The notes beneath the pieces are model-generated. The model ran no database searches, was not told where the DNA came from, and saw only the letters and a program-made list of their open reading frames with translations. From positions 1 through 64,000 of the forward strand of contig JAEWSQ010000018.1 of assembly GCA_023398165.1 (NCBI GenBank): DNA of 64,000 nucleotides, written 5' to 3'. A program made the position numbers and the translations under genes. Below are positions 8,160 to 16,614 of the stretch, piece by piece (within the stretch, counting starts at the first letter, position 1; every line of letters starts with the position of its first letter). The stretch comes from Spirochaetota bacterium. Its GTDB lineage: Bacteria > Spirochaetota > Spirochaetia > Treponematales > Treponemataceae.

Positions 8160-11100
8160 TTAGAAATTAGAGCCAGCTTTAGTGATCAGCTCTTCGTCAC
8201 GTTCAGTCAGCGGAATCTGCTTGCCCTTTGCATCGTAGATTGTAAAATCCAATGCAAGTCCGCGTAATTCCTGTACAAGAACGTTAAACGCCTCAGGAAC
8301 ACCGGCGGCTGTCGAGGGCTCACCCTTAACAATAGATTCGTAAATCTTTGAACGGCCTGTCATATCGTCAGACTTGATTGTAAGCAGCTCCTGCAGTGTG
8401 TTTGCAGCACCGTATGCTTCAAGCGCCCATACTTCCATTTCTCCAAGACGCTGTCCGCCGAACTGAGCTTTACCTCCGAGAGGCTGCTGGGTTACGAGTG
8501 AATACGGTCCTGTCGAACGCGCATGCATCTTGTCATCGACAAGGTGGTGCAGCTTCATGAAGTAAATGACGCCCACGAATACGGGGTTCTCAAACGCAAG
8601 ACCGGTACGGCCGTCGCGCAGGACTGCCTTGGAATTAGCGTGAAAGCCTGCTTCCATAAGTTTTTTCTCAATCTGCTCATTAGTCGGAGACTGGAAAACA
8701 GGAGACTCATACCATTGATCAAGGAATAGACCTGCCAACCCGAGTTCAGATTCCATGATCTGACCAATATTCATACGGGACGGAACACCAAGAGGATTAA
8801 GACAGATATCGAGTGCGGTACCGTCTTCAAGATACGGCATATCTTCCACAGGAAGGATGCGGGCAACAATACCCTTGTTTCCGTGGCGTCCTGCCATTTT
8901 ATCGCCCTCGCGGAGCTTACGTTTAGTAGCAATTAAAACTTTTACAACTTCATCAACACCGGGATTAAGATCATCGCCTTCGGTTCTCCGCAAGCGCTGA
9001 ACATCGATAATCGTACCTTCAACTCCGTGAGGCACACGCAATGATGAATCGCGTACTTCTTTTGCTTTCTCACCGAAGATCGAGTTAAGAAGTTTAAATT
9101 CAGGCGTTGTTTCCGTTTCACTCTTGGGAGTTACTTTACCGACGAGAATATCACCCGAGCGGACCTTTGCTCCTATGCGGATAATACCTTCGGCATCGAG
9201 ATTGTCGAGGGTTTTCTCGCTGGTGTTCGGAATATCGCGGGTTATCTTTTCAGGACCCAGCTTTGTTTCGCGGATTTCAGTGTTGAATTCCTTAATATGG
9301 ATAGAAGTAAACATATCTTCTTTAACAACACGCTGTGATATAAGAATAGCATCCTCATAGTTGTAGCCGTTCCAAGGAACGAAGCCGACAAGAATATTCC
9401 TTCCGAGTGCGAGTTCTGCATTGAATGTAGCAGGACCGTCTGCAAGAGCAGTACCCTTTTCAACACGCTGACCGCGCTCGACAATAGGCCTCTGATGATA
9501 ACAGGTATCCTGATTGGTTCTCTGATATTTCAATAAAGGATATACATCAAAATCTTCAGAATTTGACTGAAGATCCGGTCTTATCCTGATTTCTTCAGAA
9601 GTTACCCATACAACCTCTCCAGCTCTTTTTGCTTTGACAAGAACACCGGAATCGTACGCGCATTTTCCTTCCATACCGGTTCCAACACGGGGAGGTTCGG
9701 GGAAAAGAAGGGGAACAGCCTGTCTCTGCATGTTTGAACCCATGAGCGCACGGTTTGCGTCGTCGTGCTCAAGGAAAGGAATAAGAGCCGCGGAAACAGA
9801 AATAATCTGCTTCGGGGAAACGTCCATATACTGAACATCCTTAGGACTTCTGGATGTATAGTCGCCATAGCGGCGGCAGGGAATCTGATCGACGAGGAAG
9901 TTGCCGTTTTTGTCCATCTGTTCTGAAACCTGACCGATAAAATACTTATCTTCATCCATTGCAGAAAGATAATCGCATTTACCGGTAGCTTTCCCATTTT
10001 CAATTTTTCTATACGGAGCTTCAAGGAAACCGTAATCATTTACCCGGGTATATATAGCCAGTGACACTATAAGCCCGATATTCGGACCTTCAGGAGTTTC
10101 AATGGGGCACATACGGCCATAGTGAGTGTAGTGAACATCGCGGACTTCGAATCCTGCCCGGTCTCTTGAAAGACCTCCCGGACCGAGAGCGTTAAGACGT
10201 CTCTTATGGGTAAGTTCTGCAAGAGGATTAACCTGATCCATGAACTGTGAAAGCTGGCTCGAACCGAAAAATTCTTTAATCGATGCAACTATCGGTTTGA
10301 TTGAAATAAGATCCTGAGGCTTCATTGTCTCAGTCTCTTTTAACCCCATTCTTTCTTTGCAGATTCTTTCCATTCTGCTGAATGCAGTCTTAAGCTGATT
10401 AGTCATAAGCTCGCCGACAGAACGCACACGGCGGTTTCCAAGATGGTCAATATCGTCAATGCTTGCATCACCGATATACACCTTTATAAGGAACTTCATC
10501 GTTGCAATAATATCCTGTTTTACAAGTGTGTGTTCTTCAACAGGAACCGCATAATCAAATTTTTTATTCAGCTTGTAGCGTCCGACCCGTCCGAGATCGT
10601 ATCTTCTCATTGAGAAAAACATTGTATTAAGATCTTTTTCAGCGGCGTCTACGGTTATAGGCTCTCCCGGCATAAGAACAGAATACACTGCAGAAAGAGC
10701 ATCATCTTTTGAAGGTTCATCTGATGAAGCGCCTTCTTTTGTGAAGCGGATTTCTTCCCTTTCAAAGCAGTTGATAATCATCTGAGAATCAAGAGAACTG
10801 TCTGCGTCAAACTTTATAACAGAAAGCTCTGTAATATTGTGAAGAAGAAGCTCATCAACATTATGGGGATGAAGTTTTTCACCGGCTTTATAGAGTTTTT
10901 TCTCTTCGTTTGTATCCGGATCGTTAATAAAAACAGCATCAGCTAAAACCCTTCCGATTAAGCCGTCTTTTACTTCACGTTCATCGGACACTGAAATAGT
11001 TTCGACATCGTAAAAAGCCCTGATAATTTCCTCGCGTGTGCTGTAACCGAGAGCGCGAAGGAAGATAGTACCAAGAATCCTCTTTTTGCGGTCAATTTTT

Positions 11101-11666
11101 GCATAGATCAATTCTTTTTTCTGATCTATTTCAAACTCAAGCCAGCTTCCGCGGTACGGAATTATTCTGCTTGAGTAAATTCCCTTCTCGTGACTGAAAA
11201 TTACGCCCGGAGAACGGTGAATCTGAGAAACAACGACGCGTTCCGCACCATTAATAATAAAGGTTCCGCGGTCAGTCATGAGAGGAATATCTCCCATGTA
11301 TATATCTTTTTGACGGATTTCTCCAGTCTGATTAAAAATCAAATTGATACGTGCTTTTAAAGGCACTGAATATGTTAAACCTTTCTGCTTACATTCAAGT
11401 TCTGAAAATTTTATTCCAGTTTCATCGAGCTCATAATATTCATATTCAAGGAGCATATCGCCATTCGGGCTTTCAATAGGGAACGAAGAAGTGAAAACTT
11501 CCTGTAAACCCTGTTCAGCAAGCGGCTCATGGTTATCCAGTCTGTTCTTTTGTAAAAAAGCTTCATATGACGAGAGCTGTATATCTATGAGATCAGGCAG
11601 CTCCATAAAATTCTGGATATTCTTTCCAACGTATTGACGATTGACCGTCCGGCTTCTTGCGAACAT
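8160..11666 (-). CDS. rpoB: DNA-directed RNA polymerase subunit beta
   Basis: A beta subunit of 1168 residues, counted from the ATG at 11666. A TTG just upstream is in frame, but the GGGGG ribosome site sits too close to it and at good distance from the ATG. The rifampicin-pocket segment reads SQFMDQVNPLAELTHKRR then LNALGPGG: the residue equivalent to E. coli Ser531 is Asn (codon 10191-10193). The C-terminal core motifs PSRMNIGQ, KAQFGGQRLGEMEVWALEAYGAA are intact. It follows rplL after a structured 187-base gap. Confidence 0.98.
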   Translation of the reverse strand: MFARSRTVNRQYVGKNIQNFMELPDLIDIQLSSYEAFLQKNRLDNHEPLAEQGLQEVFTSSFPIESPNGDMLLEYEYYELDETGIKFSELECKQKGLTYSVPLKARINLIFNQTGEIRQKDIYMGDIPLMTDRGTFIINGAERVVVSQIHRSPGVIFSHEKGIYSSRIIPYRGSWLEFEIDQKKELIYAKIDRKKRILGTIFLRALGYSTREEIIRAFYDVETISVSDEREVKDGLIGRVLADAVFINDPDTNEEKKLYKAGEKLHPHNVDELLLHNITELSVIKFDADSSLDSQMIINCFEREEIRFTKEGASSDEPSKDDALSAVYSVLMPGEPITVDAAEKDLNTMFFSMRRYDLGRVGRYKLNKKFDYAVPVEEHTLVKQDIIATMKFLIKVYIGDASIDDIDHLGNRRVRSVGELMTNQLKTAFSRMERICKERMGLKETETMKPQDLISIKPIVASIKEFFGSSQLSQFMDQVNPLAELTHKRRLNALGPGGLSRDRAGFEVRDVHYTHYGRMCPIETPEGPNIGLIVSLAIYTRVNDYGFLEAPYRKIENGKATGKCDYLSAMDEDKYFIGQVSEQMDKNGNFLVDQIPCRRYGDYTSRSPKDVQYMDVSPKQIISVSAALIPFLEHDDANRALMGSNMQRQAVPLLFPEPPRVGTGMEGKCAYDSGVLVKAKRAGEVVWVTSEEIRIRPDLQSNSEDFDVYPLLKYQRTNQDTCYHQRPIVERGQRVEKGTALADGPATFNAELALGRNILVGFVPWNGYNYEDAILISQRVVKEDMFTSIHIKEFNTEIRETKLGPEKITRDIPNTSEKTLDNLDAEGIIRIGAKVRSGDILVGKVTPKSETETTPEFKLLNSIFGEKAKEVRDSSLRVPHGVEGTIIDVQRLRRTEGDDLNPGVDEVVKVLIATKRKLREGDKMAGRHGNKGIVARILPVEDMPYLEDGTALDICLNPLGVPSRMNIGQIMESELGLAGLFLDQWYESPVFQSPTNEQIEKKLMEAGFHANSKAVLRDGRTGLAFENPVFVGVIYFMKLHHLVDDKMHARSTGPYSLVTQQPLGGKAQFGGQRLGEMEVWALEAYGAANTLQELLTIKSDDMTGRSKIYESIVKGEPSTAAGVPEAFNVLVQELRGLALDFTIYDAKGKQIPLTERDEELITKAGSNF

Positions 11667-11734
11667 CAAATCCCCCTTAACTCTATTTCCAGTAACAAAT
11701 ATTTGTATACTTATCTTTCGTATAGACAGATATA

Positions 11735-11762
11735 GCTGCCCTAAAATTCCTTTAAGGGCAGC
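11735..11762 (-). promoter_or_regulatory. Stem-loop in the rplL-rpoB gap (attenuator or processing site)
   Basis: On the minus strand GCTGCCCTTAAA pairs with TTTTAGGGCAGC (11 of 12 positions) but no T-run follows. Two more stems precede it (about 11815-11850 and 11773-11794). In E. coli the rplL-rpoB gap carries a partial terminator and an RNase III site that uncouple L7/L12 from polymerase expression; position and structure suggest an analogous role here, which is inference. Confidence 0.6.
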
Positions 11763-11852
11763 ATTTTATATCAACCAATTTTGAGTAAACTCAATTGTCC
11801 CAACGGAATGCAGGGAAACATCCCCGCATCTTTTCCGTTAACAAGAATTACA

Positions 11853-12236
11853 TTATGCAATCTTGCAAACACCGCCGGCTGCTTCAACAGCTTCTTTAAT
11901 TTTCTTAGCATCGTCTTTAGATACGCCTTCTTTGAGAGTCTTAGGAGCACCCTCAACGAGGTCTTTTGCTTCTTTAAGACCGAGCTGTGTAACTTCGCGA
12001 ACTGCTTTAATAACTGCAATTTTCTTTGTAGCGTCTGCACTTTCGAGAGTAACAGTAAATTCTGTCTGCTCTTCAGCTGCTTCAGCCGCACCGGGGCCTG
12101 CTGCACCCGCAACCATTACGGGAGCTGCTGCTGTTACACCGAATTTTGTTTCCATAGCTTTTACGAGCTCGGAAGCCTCAAGTACTGTCATTGAAGCAAT
12201 AGCTTCAAGAATCTGATCTGTTGTTAGAGCTGCCAT
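11853..12236 (-). CDS. rplL: 50S ribosomal protein L7/L12
   Basis: A 127-residue acidic protein. Residues 1-35 form the dimerising N-terminal helices, followed by an Ala/Gly/Pro-rich hinge (about residues 36-52) and the C-terminal domain with the conserved KIAVIKAVREVTQLGLKEAK factor-binding face. It forms the ribosomal stalk with L10 and recruits EF-Tu and EF-G. Preceded by AAGGAG. Confidence 0.97.
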   Translation of the reverse strand: MAALTTDQILEAIASMTVLEASELVKAMETKFGVTAAAPVMVAGAAGPGAAEAAEEQTEFTVTLESADATKKIAVIKAVREVTQLGLKEAKDLVEGAPKTLKEGVSKDDAKKIKEAVEAAGGVCKIA

Positions 12237-12336
12237 ATTATCTTCTCCTTATAAGGCATTTTTATTTTTCCCGGACAGGACGACAGCGATGAAGCCTGAC
12301 TCAGGGTATCTAGAAGCGGATTCTGCACAAGCAGAA

Positions 12337-12852
12337 TTATTTTCCGCCTTCTGACTGTTTTTTGTCGACATATGCCTGCAATGTTGCTGCAAGTTTCTGA
12401 ACAGGAGCATTGATTGTAGACATAATCATAGCGATAAGCTGTTTCTTTCCAGGGAGCTTCGAGAAAGCCTCGATTTTTTTTGCATCGTAAACTTCTTTCT
12501 CTACATACGCACCCTTAACCTGAAGAGCAGGAACATTCTTTGCAAACTCGAAAAGAATCTTTGCCACTTCATTTGTATCTTCTTTACCGAGAGCAATTGC
12601 TGTCGGACCTTTAAGATAATCAGAAACGTTATCAATTTTCATTTCTTCAAGAGCAATACGGGCAAAATTATTTTTAACAACTTTGTATTCCGCATTTTTT
12701 GCCCTAAGCTGATCACGAAGCTCAGTTATCTGCTCTACAGTTAAGCCGCGGTAGTCAGTAAAAATGTAATCTGAAAATCCTTCAAATGTCGTTTTTGCTG
12801 ATGCAATGGCTTCAACTTTAGCACTCTGGAGTTTTTTTGCTTTCATTGCCAT
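12337..12852 (-). CDS. rplJ: 50S ribosomal protein L10
   Basis: A 171-residue L10 with the N-terminal rRNA-binding domain (FEGFSDYIFTDYRGLTVEQI) and a C-terminal helix that holds L7/L12 dimers. The ATG lies two bases after the rplA stop, and its GGAAGGAG ribosome site is inside the last rplA codons, implying coupled translation. A small hairpin with ATTCTGC arms overlaps its stop codon. Confidence 0.96.
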   Translation of the reverse strand: MAMKAKKLQSAKVEAIASAKTTFEGFSDYIFTDYRGLTVEQITELRDQLRAKNAEYKVVKNNFARIALEEMKIDNVSDYLKGPTAIALGKEDTNEVAKILFEFAKNVPALQVKGAYVEKEVYDAKKIEAFSKLPGKKQLIAMIMSTINAPVQKLAATLQAYVDKKQSEGGK

Positions 12853-12854
12853 AG

Positions 12855-13535
12855 TTATTCTCCTTCCGAGTAGTTAACCCAAACGCCGGGACCCATTGTT
12901 GAACTGATGGAAACAGACTGAACATAATCAGCTTTAGCATCAGCAGGCTTCTTACGGGCAATTTCCGCCATCAAAGCCTGGGCATTTTCAGCGATTTTTG
13001 CGGCATCCATTGATACTTTACCAACAGAGATATGCACAACGCCTGATTTATCCGCCCGGTACTCAACGCGTCCTTTCTTCAACTCGTTGATTGCCGCAGC
13101 AATATCATTTGTTACCGTACCGGTTTTCGGATTAGGCATAAGGCCCTTTCTTCCGAGAACCATACCGAGACGCCCAACATCTTTCATCATATCGGGGGTA
13201 GCTACTGCGATATCGAAATCAAGCCATCCGCCCTTTACTTTTTCCACATATTCATCCGCACCGGCAAATGCCGCACCGGCATCCAGCGCTTCCTTAATTC
13301 TGTCTTCTTTGCAGAATACAAGAACTTTCTTTTCGCCTTTGAACTGATGAGGGAACACAAGCGTGTCGCGGACTGTCTGACTCTTGCCGAGCTTCAAATT
13401 AACATGCAGTTCAACAGTTTCGTCAAACTTTGCATATTTTAATTCTTTTACAAGCTCGCAGGCCTTCTGAACATTGTAAGTTTTTGTGGAATCATACTTT
13501 TTAAGTGATTCGCGATATTTTTTTCCGTGTTTCAT
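12855..13535 (-). CDS. rplA: 50S ribosomal protein L1
   Basis: A 226-residue L1 with the family signature around GRLGMVLGRKGLMPNPKTGTV and the C-terminal SSTMGPGVWVN. L1 binds the mobile stalk of 23S rRNA and in many bacteria represses its own rplK-rplA message through a similar RNA site. It starts one base after the rplK stop, so translation is probably coupled. Confidence 0.97.
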   Translation of the reverse strand: MKHGKKYRESLKKYDSTKTYNVQKACELVKELKYAKFDETVELHVNLKLGKSQTVRDTLVFPHQFKGEKKVLVFCKEDRIKEALDAGAAFAGADEYVEKVKGGWLDFDIAVATPDMMKDVGRLGMVLGRKGLMPNPKTGTVTNDIAAAINELKKGRVEYRADKSGVVHISVGKVSMDAAKIAENAQALMAEIARKKPADAKADYVQSVSISSTMGPGVWVNYSEGE

Positions 13536-13536
13536 A

Positions 13537-13968
13537 CTACCGCTCCACCTCTACACCCATACTGCGTGCAGTACCGGCGATGATTTTTTTTGCCGCTTCA
13601 ATGTCATTTGCATTAATGTCGGGCATTTTGGTTTTTGCAATTTCTTCAAGACTCGCTTTCGTAAGTTTTCCAACTTTATTCTTAAGCGGATTTCCTGAAC
13701 CCTTTGCAATTCCAGCAGCCTTTTTAATAAGAACTGCAGCAGGAGGGGTCTTCAGAATAAACGTGAATGTTTTATCCTGATAGACAGTAATAACAACCGG
13801 AATTACTAAACCAGCTTCCATGGTTTTAGTACGGTCATTGAACTGCTGAACAAACTGCGGAGCGCTAACACCGTGAGGACCGAGAGCCGGGCCGACGGGA
13901 GGAGCAGGAGTTGCTTTTCCTGCAGGGCACTGCAGCTTAATAACAGCCGTTACCTTTTTCTTTGCCAT
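13537..13968 (-). CDS. rplK: 50S ribosomal protein L11
   Basis: A 143-residue L11: N-terminal domain with CPAGKATPAPPVGPALGPHG (the thiostrepton and RelA-sensing region) and the C-terminal rRNA-binding domain ending ARSMGVEVER. It has an AAGGAG site and a 156-base leader separating it from nusG. That leader shares an 11-base motif (14046-14056) with the tuf leader. Confidence 0.97.
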   Translation of the reverse strand: MAKKKVTAVIKLQCPAGKATPAPPVGPALGPHGVSAPQFVQQFNDRTKTMEAGLVIPVVITVYQDKTFTFILKTPPAAVLIKKAAGIAKGSGNPLKNKVGKLTKASLEEIAKTKMPDINANDIEAAKKIIAGTARSMGVEVER

Positions 13969-14124
13969 ATATTTCTCCTTATATTGGTATGCAGAAGCCG
14001 ATAATCAAACTTCCGCTAGCGAGACATTCTCAGTTCGACGAACAGATGCCTCTCCCAAAACAAGAAAAAACAAAACCCGTACCAACCCATTAGAATCAGC
14101 AGGAGCTTTGTTACTTCTTAACAA

Positions 14125-14682
14125 CTAAACCTTTTCAACCTGTAAAAGATCAACTTCAACCGGTGTTGCACGGCCGAAAATTCCAACCATAACACGCAGT
14201 TTATTTTTTTCCAAATTAACTTCTTCTATAGTGCCGGTAAATGATGCAAACGGACCGTCAATAACCTTAACCTGCTCTCCCACAGAAAAATTCTGCTTCA
14301 AACGGGGAGCTTTTTCACCTTTAATCTCTCCGGCTTTTTGAAGCAGAGCTTTTGCCTCTTCAGCAGAGATCGGGCGCGGTCTTTCATTACTGTTAGTACC
14401 GACAAAACCGGTTACACCCTGAATACGGCGGATAACAGAACAAGTGTTTTTCCAGCCCAAATCGGGAAGATCCAGCTCAATCATAATATAACCGGGAAGG
14501 AATTTTTTCGTAATAAACTTTTTCTTACCGTCTTTTACCTCAACAACATCTTCCACAGGAACCTTTACATCAAGCACAACATCTGATGAAAGCTCATTGT
14601 TTTCGATAAGAGAACGTATTGTTTTTTCGATTTTTCCTTCATACCCGGAATATGTATGAAGTATATACCAGCCTTTTGCCAT
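14125..14682 (-). CDS. nusG: Transcription termination/antitermination factor NusG
   Basis: A 185-residue NusG: NGN domain beginning KGWYILHTYSGYE, the PGYIMIEL core strand, and a C-terminal KOW domain (FSVGEQVKVIDGPFASFTG). It binds RNA polymerase to suppress pausing and contacts Rho or S10. It lies eight bases after secE, in the conserved secE-nusG-rplK order. Confidence 0.97.
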   Translation of the reverse strand: MAKGWYILHTYSGYEGKIEKTIRSLIENNELSSDVVLDVKVPVEDVVEVKDGKKKFITKKFLPGYIMIELDLPDLGWKNTCSVIRRIQGVTGFVGTNSNERPRPISAEEAKALLQKAGEIKGEKAPRLKQNFSVGEQVKVIDGPFASFTGTIEEVNLEKNKLRVMVGIFGRATPVEVDLLQVEKV

Positions 14683-14690
14683 TCGGATGC

Positions 14691-14870
14691 CTAGAAAATG
14701 AAATTCATGCCGGTTACAAACAGTAAATCCAGCAATCCAAGCACTACAGCGACAACAAGAGTAGAAATTAATACTACTTTAACCGAAGATACTACATCAT
14801 CTCTGCCCGGCCATACTACTTTCTTAAGCTCAGCAACAGACTCTTTAAAAAACTGGACGATTTTTCCCAT
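14691..14870 (-). CDS. secE: Preprotein translocase subunit SecE
   Basis: A 59-residue protein read directly from the minus strand. It starts MGKIVQFFKESVAELKKVVW, the SecE amphipathic helix with the conserved ELKKVVWPGR segment, then a single transmembrane helix (about residues 32-54). SecE clamps the SecY channel. Position between tRNA-Trp and nusG is the classical one. A GGAGACTGAG stretch precedes the ATG. Confidence 0.93.
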   Translation of the reverse strand: MGKIVQFFKESVAELKKVVWPGRDDVVSSVKVVLISTLVVAVVLGLLDLLFVTGMNFIF

Positions 14871-14893
14871 CTCAGTCTCCCATATTTAAGATA

Positions 14894-14966
14894 CAGGCCA
14901 GGAAGGACTCGAACCCTCAACATTCGGTTTTGGAGACCGACGCTCTACCATTAGAGCTACTGACCT
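14894..14966 (-). tRNA. tRNA-Trp (anticodon CCA)
   Basis: 73 bases on the minus strand with an AGGTCAG/CTGGCCT acceptor stem, D-arm, a CTCCAAA anticodon loop and a GAGGGTTCGAGTCCTTC T-arm; the discriminator is G as expected for tRNA-Trp. No CCA is encoded. It lies inside the secE operon between rpmG and secE. Confidence 0.95.
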
Positions 14967-15045
14967 ATGAACGAAGCTAACCTTCGTCACAAACGACGCT
15001 TATAACAGCATCATATATATACAAGCCCGAAGGCTGATATAACCC

Positions 15046-15219
15046 TTATTTCGCTTTTGTTTCTTTATGTAATGTATGCTTGCGGTCAAAAGGACAGTAT
15101 TTATTCAATTCAAGTTTTCCCTGAATATTTTTCCTGTTCTTAAAGGTAGTATAATTTTTTCTCTTGCATTCACTGCACTGAAGAGCAATGATTTCTACCG
15201 CTGTTTTTTTTGAAGCCAT
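15046..15219 (-). CDS. rpmG: 50S ribosomal protein L33
   Basis: A 57-residue protein read directly from the minus strand, beginning MASKKTAVEIIALQCSEC and containing KRKNYTTFKNR and LNKYCPFDRKHTLHKE. The first zinc pair (CSEC, residues 15-18) is present; the second pair is reduced to a single Cys (CPFD), so it is a partially zinc-free variant. It is preceded by AAGGAG and lies between two tRNA genes in one transcript. Confidence 0.93.
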   Translation of the reverse strand: MASKKTAVEIIALQCSECKRKNYTTFKNRKNIQGKLELNKYCPFDRKHTLHKETKAK

Positions 15220-15279
15220 ATATTTACTCCTTACTAGTATATCTTACCATATCACCCGTCTACCAGGCACAGCCAAAAG

Positions 15280-15352
15280 AGCCTCCGAGCGGGATCGAAC
15301 CGCTGACCTCAACCTTACCATGGTTGCGCTCTACCGACTGAGCTACAGAGGC
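15280..15352 (-). tRNA. tRNA-Thr (anticodon GGT)
   Basis: 73 bases on the minus strand: GCCTCTG/CGGAGGC acceptor stem (with one wobble pair), CAACC-ATGGTAA-GGTTG anticodon arm and AGCGGTTCGATCCCGCT T-arm. First gene of the large transcription-translation operon; no CCA encoded. Confidence 0.95.
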
Positions 15353-15397
15353 ATAGATACAACGCACCTGAACGTGCCTAAAATGAGATGTTTAACC

Positions 15398-15426
15398 ACT
15401 ATATTGATATTCTGTATTCTTGTCAA
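15398..15426 (-). promoter_or_regulatory. Promoter of the tRNA-Thr/rpmG/secE/nusG/ribosomal operon
   Basis: Minus strand: perfect TTGACA (15421-15426), 17-base spacer, TATAGT (15398-15403). It lies back to back with the cysE promoter. Confidence 0.85.
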
Positions 15427-15441
15427 TACAGGAACTGACGT

Positions 15442-15471
15442 TTGACAGAAATTAGTTAAAAAGTATATAGT
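15442..15471 (+). promoter_or_regulatory. Promoter of cysE
   Basis: Plus strand: TTGACA (15442-15447) followed after 16 bases by TATATA (15464-15469), or after 18 by TATAGT (15466-15471). The start would lie about 20 bases before the chosen ATG. Confidence 0.75.
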
Positions 15472-15495
15472 AGTTTACGTCTTATGGAGGCAGCA

Positions 15496-16377
15496 ATGAA
15501 AACAACGGATGACTTAATTGCAGACATTGTAAGCTCGTATGATGAATACGGCGGCATAAATCTTGAGGGAACAAACAACTTCCCAAACCGCGAAACAGTC
15601 GTGGAAGTTTTAAAAGACATCCAGACCATCATTTTTCCCGGTTTTCATAGAGCGGAAACCCTTGATAAAGCCTGTCTGCGTTATGTGGTAGGAGAACGCA
15701 TCAACCGCATCGTAACACTGCTGACCCGCGAAACACAAAAAGCCCTTCTCTACGTCTGCACAAACAGCTGTGTTAACAGCAGTACATGCCTCATGCTTGC
15801 AGAACGCACCGCTCTGTCTTTAATAGAAGAAATTCCGGAAATCAGGCGGAAGATAAACCTTGATGCAAAAGCCGCACTCGAAGGAGACCCCGCAGCCCGA
15901 AGCGTGGAAGAAATAATCCTTTCATACCCGGGACTTGAAGCAATATTGGTGCATAGAATTGCTCATTTTCTTCATGTTAACGGCGTCCCTATAATTCCGC
16001 GCATTATGAGCGAGTATGTGCACGGCATCACCGGTATAGATATACACCCTGGAGCTCAGATCGGAGAATCATTCTTTATTGACCACGGGACAGGCCTCGT
16101 TGTCGGAGAAACCTGCGTAATCGGGAATCACGTAAAAGTGTATCAGGGAGTTACGCTTGGGGCACTGAGCGTTAAAAAAGAGATGGCCGATAAAAAACGG
16201 CATCCGACAATCGAAGACAATGTCACGATTTATCCCGGAGCAACCATTCTGGGCGGCTCGACAGTGATAGGCAGCAGAAGTACAATCGGGGGAAATGTCT
16301 GGGTCATAAAGTCAGTCCCGCCGGGAAGCACGGTGAAGTATCAGCAGGTGGACGGCCCCGAACTGCCGAGGGAATAA
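15496..16377 (+). CDS. cysE: Serine O-acetyltransferase
   Basis: A 293-residue left-handed beta-helix acyltransferase. The C-terminal half has hexapeptide repeats (IDIHPGAQIGESFFIDHGTG, then VIGNHVKVYQGVTLGALS) with the catalytic-type His in DHGTG, and ends after GGNVWVIKSVPPGS. It acetylates L-serine with acetyl-CoA as the first step of cysteine synthesis. I chose the ATG at 15496 because a GGAGG site lies just upstream; an in-frame ATG at 15484 overlaps that site. The long N-terminal helical part is like the SAT family found beside cysK in many bacteria, but no cysK is nearby. Confidence 0.9.
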   Translation: MKTTDDLIADIVSSYDEYGGINLEGTNNFPNRETVVEVLKDIQTIIFPGFHRAETLDKACLRYVVGERINRIVTLLTRETQKALLYVCTNSCVNSSTCLMLAERTALSLIEEIPEIRRKINLDAKAALEGDPAARSVEEIILSYPGLEAILVHRIAHFLHVNGVPIIPRIMSEYVHGITGIDIHPGAQIGESFFIDHGTGLVVGETCVIGNHVKVYQGVTLGALSVKKEMADKKRHPTIEDNVTIYPGATILGGSTVIGSRSTIGGNVWVIKSVPPGSTVKYQQVDGPELPRE

Positions 16378-16389
16378 ACAACAATAGAA

Positions 16390-16426
16390 TATCCGTATGC
16401 GGTAAAACGTGTACGGATTTTTTTTA
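16390..16426 (+). terminator. Terminator after cysE
   Basis: ATCCGTA ... TACGGAT stem, extended by G-U pairs, followed by a run of eight T. Confidence 0.85.
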
Positions 16427-16441
16427 CTAAAAAGGAATTTT

Positions 16442-16539
16442 AAAAAATAAAAAGGGCTTTCAGGTAATCAACGATTACTAGAAAGCCCCCGTCCAGCAAG
16501 CCGGACATCGGAGAGAGTTTATCAGCTTATTTACAAGCT
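16442..16539 (-). ncRNA. Candidate small RNA with own promoter and terminator
   Basis: A transcription unit of about 98 nt on the minus strand between cysE and the TonB-dependent receptor gene. It has a promoter at 16546-16574, an A/T-only tract upstream of the -35 that resembles an UP element, and a strong terminator at 16442-16490. The body can fold: AAGCTT/AAGCT-type arms near the 5' end, GCAAGC pairing with GCTTGC, and GTCC...GGAC. The only reading frame (22 codons, ending in the terminator) has no ribosome site. It does not resemble SRP RNA or 6S RNA as far as I can see. Target and role are unknown. Confidence 0.7.
16454..16490 (-). terminator. Terminator of the candidate small RNA
   Basis: On the minus strand GGGCTTTC pairs with GAAAGCCC, with an inner GTAATC/GATTAC stem, and is followed by TTTTTATTTTTT (16442-16453). 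Confidence 0.9.
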
Positions 16540-16545
16540 TGCCTT

Positions 16546-16574
16546 ATACTAGCACGCAGAACTATTTTTGTCAA
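16546..16574 (-). promoter_or_regulatory. Promoter of the candidate small RNA
   Basis: Minus strand: TTGACA (16569-16574), 17-base spacer, TAGTAT (16546-16551). The 25 or so bases upstream (16575-16600) are only A and T in short tracts, like an UP element bound by the polymerase alpha subunit. Confidence 0.75.
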
Positions 16575-16614
16575 TATTTTTTAAAAAATATTATTTTTTT
16601 TTAATGTGACTAAG

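Noticed and set aside
16442..16512. A 22-codon open frame within the small RNA (starts ATGTCCGGC, ends in the terminator T-run)
   Set aside because: No ribosome binding site and the frame consists mostly of terminator sequence.
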